From positions 1-21,982 of the forward strand of contig JBGSIZ010000116.1 in the NCBI GenBank assembly GCA_041742255.1: a stretch of 21,982 nucleotides of DNA, read 5' to 3'. This document shows, one piece after another, positions 16,257 to 21,982 of the stretch. The stretch's first letter is position 1. Each line of letters begins with the position of its first letter. The translations under genes and the position numbers were made by a program. Under the pieces are notes generated by a model. That model did no database searches and was not told where the DNA came from. It worked only from the letters and a program-made list of their open reading frames with translations. Source of the stretch: JBGSIZ01 sp041742255. Its GTDB lineage: Bacteria > Pseudomonadota > Alphaproteobacteria > Rhodobacterales > Rhodobacteraceae.

Positions 16257-16634
16257 ATGCTGACCAAATGGATTGCGCCGATTCTCTTGATCGTGTCGGC
16301 GGGCTGCATGCCGCAGACGGTCGATGGTCGCAAAGAATTCGTGGACAATTGTGCCGCGTGCCATGGTCGGAGCGGGGTGGGGGATGGGACGATGGCCGCC
16401 AACCTGATCCGGGAACCGGCCAACCTCACCACCTTGGCTGCGCGGAATAATGGCGTGTTTCCAAGGGATTATGTCATGTCCACCATCGACGGTCTGAACC
16501 GCAATCCGCACTTTTCGGGGGCGATGCCGGAGTTTGGCGAGGGCGATATGGGCGCGCAGGTGATGGTGGGGGCGACGCCGGTTCCGGCGAAACTGCTCGC
16601 GCTGACCAACTATCTGGAATCCATACAGAATTAG
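16257..16634 (+). CDS. Small monohaem cytochrome c, possibly membrane-anchored
   Basis: A 125-residue class I c-type cytochrome. Haem is attached through CAACH at residues 32-36, and the axial Met is Met90 in GAMPEFG. The N-terminus (MLTKWIAPILLIVSAGC) is an export signal. Cys17 could be a lipidation site, but Ser rather than Leu/Val/Ile at position -3 makes the lipobox imperfect, so it may be a lipoprotein or a simply cleaved periplasmic protein. It would carry one electron between periplasmic redox partners that are not encoded nearby. ATG 16257 follows AGGAGG by 5 bases, a strong site. An FnrL-like box lies upstream, and the stop interlocks with that of the convergent lipoprotein gene. Confidence 0.88.
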   Translation: MLTKWIAPILLIVSAGCMPQTVDGRKEFVDNCAACHGRSGVGDGTMAANLIREPANLTTLAARNNGVFPRDYVMSTIDGLNRNPHFSGAMPEFGEGDMGAQVMVGATPVPAKLLALTNYLESIQN

Positions 16635-17311
16635 GAACAGATGCCGCGCAGGTCCGCGCCGTCCCACGGTAGAATGGCGGTCTGGATCGGCAGGCTCGCC
16701 AGCGGGGCGGTGCCTGTTGCACCTTGTAACAATTGGGCCAGACGGGCGGTGCGTGCGCCTGCGGGGTCGATGGTGTGGCAGCACACGAATTCCTCGACCA
16801 GACTGGCCTGTTGTTCGTAGCCAAAGTCAAGAAAGTCAGGGTTTTCAGAGGGATCGAACAGATAAGGGTCCGCGCTGGCCAGATGTTCGCCCGCTGCCTT
16901 GAGCGGGGAATAGCCGGTTTTTTCGCGCTGTTGCCACTGCCAGATATGCGTGAGTTCGTGGGCCAGATACATCGCCGACACGAGCGAGACGCGGTCGGGA
17001 AATTGTGCTGTGTAACTGTCCAGATACCAATCCGGATTGGTGAAAAGTTGTGAGAAAACAACGATCCCCGCTGTCCGCGCCTCGACCGTGGGGGTGGTGG
17101 GCGCGGGGAAAATCCGTTCGCGGCAGGTGGTCTGGGGCCGGGTCGGGATTGTGACAGGGTTGTTACCGATCAGGCGCGAGGGTTTGATGCGGATCGGCGC
17201 AGGGTCGAGGCCCGGGCCCAAGAGGTTGTTTGCAAAGGACATTTCCGCCGTATCCAGCGGCCGTCCGCAAGCGGCAAGCAACAGACAGAGGAAGAGGGGG
17301 GCGAGGCGCAT
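16631..17311 (-). CDS. Lipoprotein with HELTH zinc-metallopeptidase motif
   Basis: A 226-residue putative lipoprotein. The signal peptide ends in a canonical lipobox, LAAC with Cys15. HELTH at 118-122 matches the HExxH zinc site of metallopeptidases and is followed by IWQWQ, recalling the HExxHxxQ pattern of DUF4157-type proteins. Glu166 in GYEQQASLVEEF is a candidate third zinc ligand about 44 residues later, as in gluzincins. The remainder is not recognised; two adjacent Cys occur at 177-178. If active, it would cut peptides at the envelope, but catalysis is not shown. No clear Shine-Dalgarno sequence precedes the ATG; the start is chosen because the signal peptide begins there. Confidence 0.72.
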   Translation of the reverse strand: MRLAPLFLCLLLAACGRPLDTAEMSFANNLLGPGLDPAPIRIKPSRLIGNNPVTIPTRPQTTCRERIFPAPTTPTVEARTAGIVVFSQLFTNPDWYLDSYTAQFPDRVSLVSAMYLAHELTHIWQWQQREKTGYSPLKAAGEHLASADPYLFDPSENPDFLDFGYEQQASLVEEFVCCHTIDPAGARTARLAQLLQGATGTAPLASLPIQTAILPWDGADLRGICS

Positions 17312-17545
17312 GGATCAAAGCTAGCAGGTTTTCGCCCAAGAACCAGTGCAGGTTAACGGGCCGGGACGAGGCATTTTTGGCGCATCGGTATCGCATCGGT
17401 AATCCGGCGGTATTCGGTCGGTGGGGGTTTCGGCGGGGCCCCATGGATTTATCGTGCGCACGGTGCGGTGCAGGCGAGGCAACAGTTGGGGATGCGGAAG
17501 GCATTTGCTCCAGTCGTTAGGGACGGCGGCGCCTGAGGGGGAGGT
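17312..17545. other. Gene-free stretch upstream of the HELTH lipoprotein gene
   Basis: Together with the repeat that follows, this belongs to a 479-base gap between the lipoprotein gene and the AT-rich gene. No frame here has protein-like composition. The only structure noticed is an 11-base unit present twice in tandem (17381-17391 and 17392-17402, cgcatcggta plus t or a). It lies about 70-90 bases upstream of the lipoprotein start, where a regulator could bind two successive helical turns. Its role is unproven. Confidence 0.35.
17381..17402. repeat. Two tandem 11-base repeats
   Basis: The unit CGCATCGGTAT/A occurs twice head to tail with ten of eleven bases identical. A period of 11 is close to one helical turn, so both copies would face the same side of the DNA, as with direct-repeat binding sites such as those of response regulators. 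The sequence does not match a PhoB box or another site I know. It sits in the presumed promoter region of the HELTH lipoprotein gene. Confidence 0.4.
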
Positions 17546-17679
17546 TAGGTGCGTGCAGAGCACACACCCTACGCGGACGTGATCCCATGCTCGTGCCCGG
17601 CATAGCCGGGCCGCGCCCGACCCTCCCCCCCCGGGGAGGGCGCGTCTGAGACGCTTCCCACCCTGAGGGTCGGGCGCGG
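17546..17679. repeat. Multi-hairpin structured intergenic repeat element
   Basis: Several inverted repeats are packed together. TAGGTGCGTGC and GCACACACCCTA (17546-17556, 17560-17571) pair with one bulge. GCCCGGC/GCCGGGC (17595-17601, 17605-17611) is a perfect 7-base stem with an ATA loop. A perfect 15-base pair of arms (17611-17625 and 17665-17679) encloses a 5-base stem GCGTC/GACGC with loop TGA (17642-17654). CCCTCCCC/GGGGAGGG (17621-17628, 17633-17640) competes with the long arm. I recall similar CGCGCCCGACCC...GGGTCGGGCGCG elements as dispersed repeats in roseobacter genomes, but this needs a copy count. It lies downstream of the minus-strand gene 18318-17791 and could block its transcript end. 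Confidence 0.7.
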
Positions 17680-17706
17680 GATGTCGAGAGGAAGTCAGAT
17701 AGGGAG

Positions 17707-17787
17707 CTATCCAAATGGGTTGATGGAAATCTTGACAATCTGTTTGCCTCGATTGTTGTAACGAACCTCAACTTGGAGTCCGCAACG
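17707..17787 (-). pseudogene. Possible 26-residue coding remnant after the tandem stops of the AT-rich gene
   Basis: Immediately after the TAA-TAG tandem stop of the AT-rich gene, and in the same reading frame, 26 sense codons follow before a TAG. They encode RCGLQVEVRYNNRGK followed by QIVKISINPFG. The alternating hydrophobic pattern on both sides of NNRGK looks like a beta hairpin, more protein-like than chance sequence. There is no start codon. It may be the old C-terminus of this gene, cut off by a nonsense change, or the tail of another lost gene. The window alone cannot decide, and it may be coincidence. Confidence 0.25.
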
Positions 17788-17790
17788 CTA

Positions 17791-18318
17791 TTATTTGTTG
17801 ATTTGGCCAACGGCGTCCCGTACCGAAACTGCAACAGAAAGAGGCAGATTGGCCTCCAATGCCAATTCAAAATACTTGTTTCGGTCCGCTCTGCTACTGC
17901 CAAACTTGCGTGCGATTTCACGAGCCTTTCTTCGAACTGGCTCGATGTCACTAGAGGTAAATGGTTTCATCAATCCATCTAGAAAGCTCATAAACTCAGA
18001 TGCTGCCAATTCTTCAATATCTGGTCCTAAAACAAAATAGCGTAAGAACTTAGAGAACGAGGTTGACCTAAGTATATCCTCTCCACGACAACCATTAGAC
18101 TCAAAACCTTCTTTTATCGATTTTCCATATCCACCCGGATTGTAGTGTTTGTCCATAAAGCGCATCATACGGTGTTTTGGAATTGCATCTCTTTTTGCAA
18201 GTGATCGGAATAGTTCTACCTGGCAATTCTCTCTTTTCGTCGACCAGCCTACACCGAGCTCTGGAAATGCGCCCAACCAGAGTTGCTCTTCTGCTTGGAT
18301 TAATTCTATTTCAAACAT
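17791..18318 (-). CDS. AT-rich gene of unknown function overlapping the end of parE
   Basis: I do not recognise this 175-residue protein. It is soluble and mainly helical, with a basic middle (RRKAREIARKFGSSRADRNKY at about 129-149, split as RRKAREIARKFG and RADRNKY) and three Cys and three Trp/Tyr-rich spots without a known motif pattern. Base composition is clearly lower in GC than every neighbour (about 40-45 % by eye), and codons rare nearby (AGA, TTA, ATA-type) are used, suggesting transfer from another source. ATG 18318 was chosen because GGAGGAG, inside the last codons of parE, lies 5 bases before it. The gene overlaps parE by 8 bases (ATGTTTGA) and so is probably translated from the parE message. 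It ends with tandem stops TAA TAG. Confidence 0.7.
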   Translation of the reverse strand: MFEIELIQAEEQLWLGAFPELGVGWSTKRENCQVELFRSLAKRDAIPKHRMMRFMDKHYNPGGYGKSIKEGFESNGCRGEDILRSTSFSKFLRYFVLGPDIEELAASEFMSFLDGLMKPFTSSDIEPVRRKAREIARKFGSSRADRNKYFELALEANLPLSVAVSVRDAVGQINK

Positions 18319-20269
18319 CCAACTCCTCCACAAACCTAGCGTTCTCCTGAATATACTGGAACCGCAATTCCGGTTTTTTCCCCATCAACCTTTCCACCAG
18401 ATCCCCGGTTTCTCCCGGTTCGTCCTCGTCGATCGTCACCCGGATCAGTTTGCGGGACGCGGGGTTCATTGTGGTGTCTTTGAGGTCCTTGGCGTCCATT
18501 TCGCCCAGACCCTTGAACCGCTGCACGTCGATTTTTCCTTTGCCGCCCAGCCCCTTGGCCAGCCATTCTTCTTTTTCGGCGTCGTTGGCCACATAGAGCC
18601 TGCGCGCCCCTTGCGTCAGCCGATACAAGGGCGGGCAGGCCAGATAGAGGTGCCCGTGGTCGATCATCGGCCGCATTTGCGTAAAGAAGAACGTCATCAA
18701 CAGCGCCGCAATATGCGCCCCGTCCACGTCCGCGTCCGTCATGATGATGATCTTGTCATAGCGCAGATCGTCGATGTTGAACCGCGACCCCAGCGACACG
18801 CCAAGCGCTTGGGTCAAATCGGAAATTTCCTGATTGGTGCCGAGTTTGGACGACGCCGCCCCCAGCACGTTGAGAATTTTCCCCCGCAGCGGCAACAGCG
18901 CCTGCGTCTTGCGGTCCCGTGCCATTTTGGCCGATCCCCCCGCGCTGTCCCCTTCGACGATGAACAATTCCGTGCCGTCCCGCGCGGTCGCCGAACAATC
19001 CACCAGTTTGCCGGGCAGCCGCAGCCGTTTGGTCGCCGTTTTGCGCGCCGTTTCCTTTTCCTGTTTGCGCCGCAGCCGTTCTTCGGCCCGCAGCACGAGG
19101 AAATCGAGGATGGCCCCCGCCGATTTGGTGTCATTCGCCAACCAGTTGTCGAAATGGTCCCGAACGGCGTTTTCCACTAGACGCGCGGCGTCCGCGGTTG
19201 CCAGACGATCTTTGGTCTGGCCCACGAATTCCGGATCGCGGATGAAACACGACACCAGCGCGCAGCCCCCCGCGATAAGGTCGTCGCGCGTGATCTGGTC
19301 GGCCTTGCGGTTCTTGATCAGGTCGCCGTAGCCTTTGATCCCCCGCAGGATGGCGGCCCAGAACCCGGCCTCGTGCGTGCCGCCTTCGGGGGTGGGGACC
19401 GTATTGCAATAGGATTGAATGAACCCGTCCCGTGACGGTGTCCAATTGATCGCCCATTCCACCTTGCCCGGCAGTCCGAATTTTTCGGTGAAATCCACCG
19501 TCCCCGCAAAGGGCCGGTCGGAATAGGTCGATGCCCCGCCCAGCGTTTCCCCCAGATAATCCGCAAGCCCGCCGGGGAAATGGAACACCGCCTCAAGCGG
19601 GGTTTCGCCGTCGTTGATTGCCGATTTCCAGCGGATTTCGACCCCGGAGAACAAATAGGCCTTGGACCGCACCATTTTGAGCATCCGCGCCGGTTTGAAC
19701 CGCAGCGATCCGAAGATCTGTTCGTCGGGGTGAAAGGTGGTCGTGGTGCCCCGCCGGTTTTGCGTCGGCCCCAGTTTTGCAATCGGTCCTTGCGGGATGC
19801 CGCGCGAGAACCGTTGTTCATACAGTTCCTTGTTCCGCGCCACCTGCACCACCATCAGGTCCGACAGCGCGTTGACCACCGACGCCCCGACCCCGTGAAG
19901 CCCGCCTGAGGTCTGGTAGCTGTCCCCCGAAAACTTGCCCCCTGCGTGGAGCGTGCACAGGATCACCTCGAGCGCGGATTTGTTCGGGAATTTGGGGTGC
20001 GGGTCCACCGGGATGCCCCGCCCGTTGTCGCGGATGGTGACCGAATAATCGTCGTGCAGTTCCACCTCGATCCGGCTCGCGTGGCCTGCCACGGCTTCGT
20101 CCATAGAATTGTCCAGCACCTCGGCCACAAGGTGGTGCAGCGCCCGTTCATCCGTGCCGCCGATATACATGCCCGGCCGTTTGCGGACCGGTTCCAGCCC
20201 TTCGAGGATCTCGATGGAGGAGGCGTTGTAGTCGGAGGCATCGGCCCCGGAGAGGAGATCGTCGGACAT
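18311..20269 (-). CDS. parE: DNA topoisomerase IV subunit B
   Basis: The 652-residue protein is the ATPase/Toprim subunit that works with ParC to separate linked daughter chromosomes. Visible are the GHKL ATPase motifs EVLDNSMDEAVAG (about 50-62), DNGRGIPV (81-88) and TSGGLHGVGASVVNALSD (120-136), the QTKDRL loop with the switch Lys (351-356), and the Toprim acidic motifs EGDSAGGSA (439-447) and DADVDG (512-517). The length of about 650 and the lack of a GyrB-type insert favour ParE over GyrB. ATG 20269 (MSDDLL) was chosen; an in-frame ATG 13 codons upstream lacks a better ribosome site. The last codons carry the ribosome site of the AT-rich gene. The upstream hydrolase gene ends 66 bases before it. 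Confidence 0.94.
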   Translation of the reverse strand: MSDDLLSGADASDYNASSIEILEGLEPVRKRPGMYIGGTDERALHHLVAEVLDNSMDEAVAGHASRIEVELHDDYSVTIRDNGRGIPVDPHPKFPNKSALEVILCTLHAGGKFSGDSYQTSGGLHGVGASVVNALSDLMVVQVARNKELYEQRFSRGIPQGPIAKLGPTQNRRGTTTTFHPDEQIFGSLRFKPARMLKMVRSKAYLFSGVEIRWKSAINDGETPLEAVFHFPGGLADYLGETLGGASTYSDRPFAGTVDFTEKFGLPGKVEWAINWTPSRDGFIQSYCNTVPTPEGGTHEAGFWAAILRGIKGYGDLIKNRKADQITRDDLIAGGCALVSCFIRDPEFVGQTKDRLATADAARLVENAVRDHFDNWLANDTKSAGAILDFLVLRAEERLRRKQEKETARKTATKRLRLPGKLVDCSATARDGTELFIVEGDSAGGSAKMARDRKTQALLPLRGKILNVLGAASSKLGTNQEISDLTQALGVSLGSRFNIDDLRYDKIIIMTDADVDGAHIAALLMTFFFTQMRPMIDHGHLYLACPPLYRLTQGARRLYVANDAEKEEWLAKGLGGKGKIDVQRFKGLGEMDAKDLKDTTMNPASRKLIRVTIDEDEPGETGDLVERLMGKKPELRFQYIQENARFVEELDV

Positions 20270-20335
20270 GGGCTGCTCTTTCTTGATTTGGCGTGCAGTT
20301 TGGCCCAAGCCCGCGCCGGGGGCAATCGGGGTTTG

Positions 20336-21634
20336 TCAGTCCCCGACTGCTTTCGTCTCGAACCGCAGGCCCGCCGCTGTCCGGTTGGGGAAGCCTGTCC
20401 AATAGGTGTTGTCGTCGGCAGGCGTGCCGTCCGGGTTCACTGACCAGACCCCGTCGCCCGCCACTGGAACAAGATCGAGGTAGGGGGCCCGCGTCCCGTC
20501 CCCCTTGAGGTTAAGGTCCAGAAACGCGGTCAGAAAGTGTGCCGCGATGTTGTTCATCCGCACATTGTCCCACACAGCGTCTGCGTAGTGGTCAAAGGGC
20601 GCCCAGCCGAGCGTTTCGGACACGGCGTAGCCTTCAATCGGCGATGGGATCGGCGCGCCCGCGTTATGGTTGGCCCCGTCGAACGTCAACAGATGCCGGG
20701 TAGTGCCCGTGGTGTCGTCGAATATTCCCCGGATCGCCGCATAGACCGACACATCATCGACCCCGCCGGCGACCAGCAACAAGGGTTTGTTCACCCCCGC
20801 CAACCCCGCCGCGTCCCAGAACCCGGTGTTGTTGCCCCATGGCCCGAACGCCACGACCGCCTTGACCCGAGAATCTGCCAACGCCGCGTGGCTGTCGGAT
20901 CCGGCCATGTTCCGCTGCAACAGGCCTTGGGGGGCGCCCCATTCATAGTCTGTGCTGGCCTGTGTCACGCCCGCCCCGGCATAGATCAACGCGCCGTAAC
21001 CCCCCATGGAATAGCCCACGATGCCCACCGATTGGTCATCAATGATGTCCCCCAGCGGCCCCGCCAGCCCCGACAGGCTGTCCACCACGAGCCGTTGATC
21101 CCATGGCCGGTTGACCAGTGTGGACCCGAACGCGGTCTGGTCGTCATAGGTGCTGTCTGCGTGGTCGATAGAGGCCACCACATACCCCTTGGACGCGAGG
21201 TTTTCCCCCAGATGCGCCATCAGGAAGCGATTGCCCGGATAACCGTGTGACAGGACCACTAGCGGATAGGTCGCCCCGGTGTCGGGCACGGCGTCCCGCG
21301 CCGCCTGACCCTGTAGCGCTACCACCGTTACCCCGTCCCGCAACAAGGCCGAATAGGTTCCCCCCGGCACCGTGTCCGGGCTGGCCGGATACCAGACCTC
21401 GACCGTCAGCGTCCTGTCATAGGTCGCAATCGCCCCTGTGTCCCCTGTGTTGACCACATCAATCTGGCCGGGGTTGGTAAAGGTCAGCGTGGCAACGCCG
21501 ACTTTGTGATCCCCAAACGCCGTCAGCGCGGGTGCATCGGGCCGGATGATGTCGATCCGGTTCTGGTCCTGTGCGTGGGCGGCGGTGCCAAGGGTGGCCC
21601 CGGCAAGGGCGGCAATCAGGGGAAGTCTGGACAT
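20336..21634 (-). CDS. Exported alpha/beta hydrolase, dienelactone-hydrolase/PAF-acetylhydrolase-like
   Basis: A 432-residue serine hydrolase with a Sec signal peptide (MSRLPLIAALAGATLGTAAHAQ, cleaved near AHA). An oxyanion-hole strand LVVLSHGYPGN occurs at about 125-135, the nucleophile elbow GYSMGG at 207-212 with Ser209, a probable acid Asp293 in AGGVDDVS, and the likely catalytic His323 in GANHNAG. The layout resembles the PAF-acetylhydrolase/DLH-like group, which includes lipases and polyester hydrolases, so an ester substrate is expected; which one cannot be told. A beta-rich region of about 40 residues precedes the core and a tail of about 70 follows the His. GGAGG lies 5 bases before the ATG. 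It diverges from the dehydrogenase gene at the window end. Confidence 0.85.
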   Translation of the reverse strand: MSRLPLIAALAGATLGTAAHAQDQNRIDIIRPDAPALTAFGDHKVGVATLTFTNPGQIDVVNTGDTGAIATYDRTLTVEVWYPASPDTVPGGTYSALLRDGVTVVALQGQAARDAVPDTGATYPLVVLSHGYPGNRFLMAHLGENLASKGYVVASIDHADSTYDDQTAFGSTLVNRPWDQRLVVDSLSGLAGPLGDIIDDQSVGIVGYSMGGYGALIYAGAGVTQASTDYEWGAPQGLLQRNMAGSDSHAALADSRVKAVVAFGPWGNNTGFWDAAGLAGVNKPLLLVAGGVDDVSVYAAIRGIFDDTTGTTRHLLTFDGANHNAGAPIPSPIEGYAVSETLGWAPFDHYADAVWDNVRMNNIAAHFLTAFLDLNLKGDGTRAPYLDLVPVAGDGVWSVNPDGTPADDNTYWTGFPNRTAAGLRFETKAVGD

Positions 21635-21769
21635 GGGGGCCTCCGGCGTCTGGATGAGGGGGATACAACTGGGGCGAGTGTGCGCAGGTTGGCCGCCCGG
21701 CGCAACAGGGCGATGACATCTTTACCCCAAGACCCGCATCGGGGATGGTTCCCGTCAAAAGGAGCCTCC

Positions 21770-21982
21770 ATGAAAATCGCCATTCTTGACGACTATGCCA
21801 ACGCCGCGTTGCGCCTTGCTGATTGGTCCGGTCTGGATGTGACCGTGTTTAACGCGCCCTTGGCCGATCCCGCCGCCACGCTGGCCCCGTTTGATGCGGT
21901 GTGCCTGATGCGGGAACGCACGCCCTTTGACGCCGCCCTGATCGCGGCCTTGCCCCGGTTGCGCCTGATCGTGACCAGCGGC
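21770..21982 (+). CDS. D-2-hydroxyacid dehydrogenase family protein, N-terminal part only
   Basis: The first 71 codons of a gene that runs off the window. The sequence MKIAILDDYANAAL, the CLMRERTPFDAALIAALPRL stretch and LRLIVTSG are the N-terminal substrate-domain landmarks of a D-2-hydroxyacid dehydrogenase subgroup, NAD(P)-dependent enzymes interconverting 2-oxo acids and D-2-hydroxy acids. The Rossmann domain and the catalytic Arg/Glu/His are beyond the end, so substrate and activity are open. AAAAGGAG lies 5 bases before the ATG. The 135-base gap to the divergent hydrolase gene must contain its promoter; I could not pick one out. Confidence 0.85.
   Translation, partial: MKIAILDDYANAALRLADWSGLDVTVFNAPLADPAATLAPFDAVCLMRERTPFDAALIAALPRLRLIVTSG

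Noticed and set aside
17230..17520. A 96-codon plus-strand frame in the gap upstream of the repeat element.
   Set aside because: It starts inside the HELTH lipoprotein gene on the other strand, has no Shine-Dalgarno sequence and no protein-like pattern.
17546..17679. The repeated hairpins as a CRISPR array or attachment site.
   Set aside because: There are no equal-length direct repeats with spacers, and no integrase, tRNA or cas gene in the window.
17517..17951. A 144-codon minus-strand frame covering the structured repeat and part of the AT-rich gene.
   Set aside because: Most of it reads through the hairpin element with Arg/Pro-rich content, and its first half overlaps a better-supported gene in another frame.

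Overview
The window is GC-rich DNA with alphaproteobacterial gene content, most likely from a marine or roseobacter-type member of the Rhodobacteraceae. Pointers are the short prolyl-tRNA synthetase without an editing insert, a single LolF-type lipoprotein-release permease next to lolD, an HdaA-type DnaA homologue in one operon with ppk and ppx, a DUF3047 protein and an FnrL-like box. The assignment rests on recognition of protein families, not on a database search. Almost all of it is ordinary chromosomal backbone, tightly packed, with start/stop overlaps between many neighbours.

Layout. 1-2917 (+): the tail of a VOC/glyoxalase-like protein, a GNAT acetyltransferase, a TerB-DnaJ protein, an endonuclease/exonuclease/phosphatase-fold protein and a small exported protein. 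8480-2914 (-): an operon perM (AI-2E family) - hdaA - ppk - ppx, joining a replication-control ATPase with polyphosphate synthesis and breakdown. 8693-10033 (+): proS, with a plausible promoter in the 212-base divergent gap. 11372-10039 (-): a DUF2178-like membrane protein, a small XRE regulator and a DUF2306 membrane protein, headed by a perfect 7-base dyad that looks like an operator. 11532-12984 (+): a ThuA-like protein and an unrecognised protein built from two copies of one ~93-residue unit. 13054-15016 (+): lolF-lolD. 15106-15747 (+): an exported DUF3047 protein. 16178-15744 (-): a YdcZ-type transporter. 16257-16634 (+): a monohaem cytochrome c. 17311-16631 (-): a lipoprotein with an HELTH zincin motif.

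17312-17790 is the only long stretch without a confident gene. It holds a multi-hairpin structured repeat (about 17546-17679). Next to it is an AT-richer, probably foreign gene of 175 codons (18318-17791, -) whose start overlaps the end of parE. parE (20269-18311, -) and an exported alpha/beta hydrolase (21634-20336, -) follow, and the window ends inside a D-2-hydroxyacid dehydrogenase gene.

I found no clearly new multi-gene system, phage, IS element, CRISPR array or tRNA. The most interesting signals are the AT-rich gene hooked onto parE, with protein-like sequence continuing in frame after its tandem stops; the internally duplicated protein beside ThuA; the FnrL-like box upstream of the cytochrome c; and three convergent gene pairs whose stop codons interlock within 4 bases.
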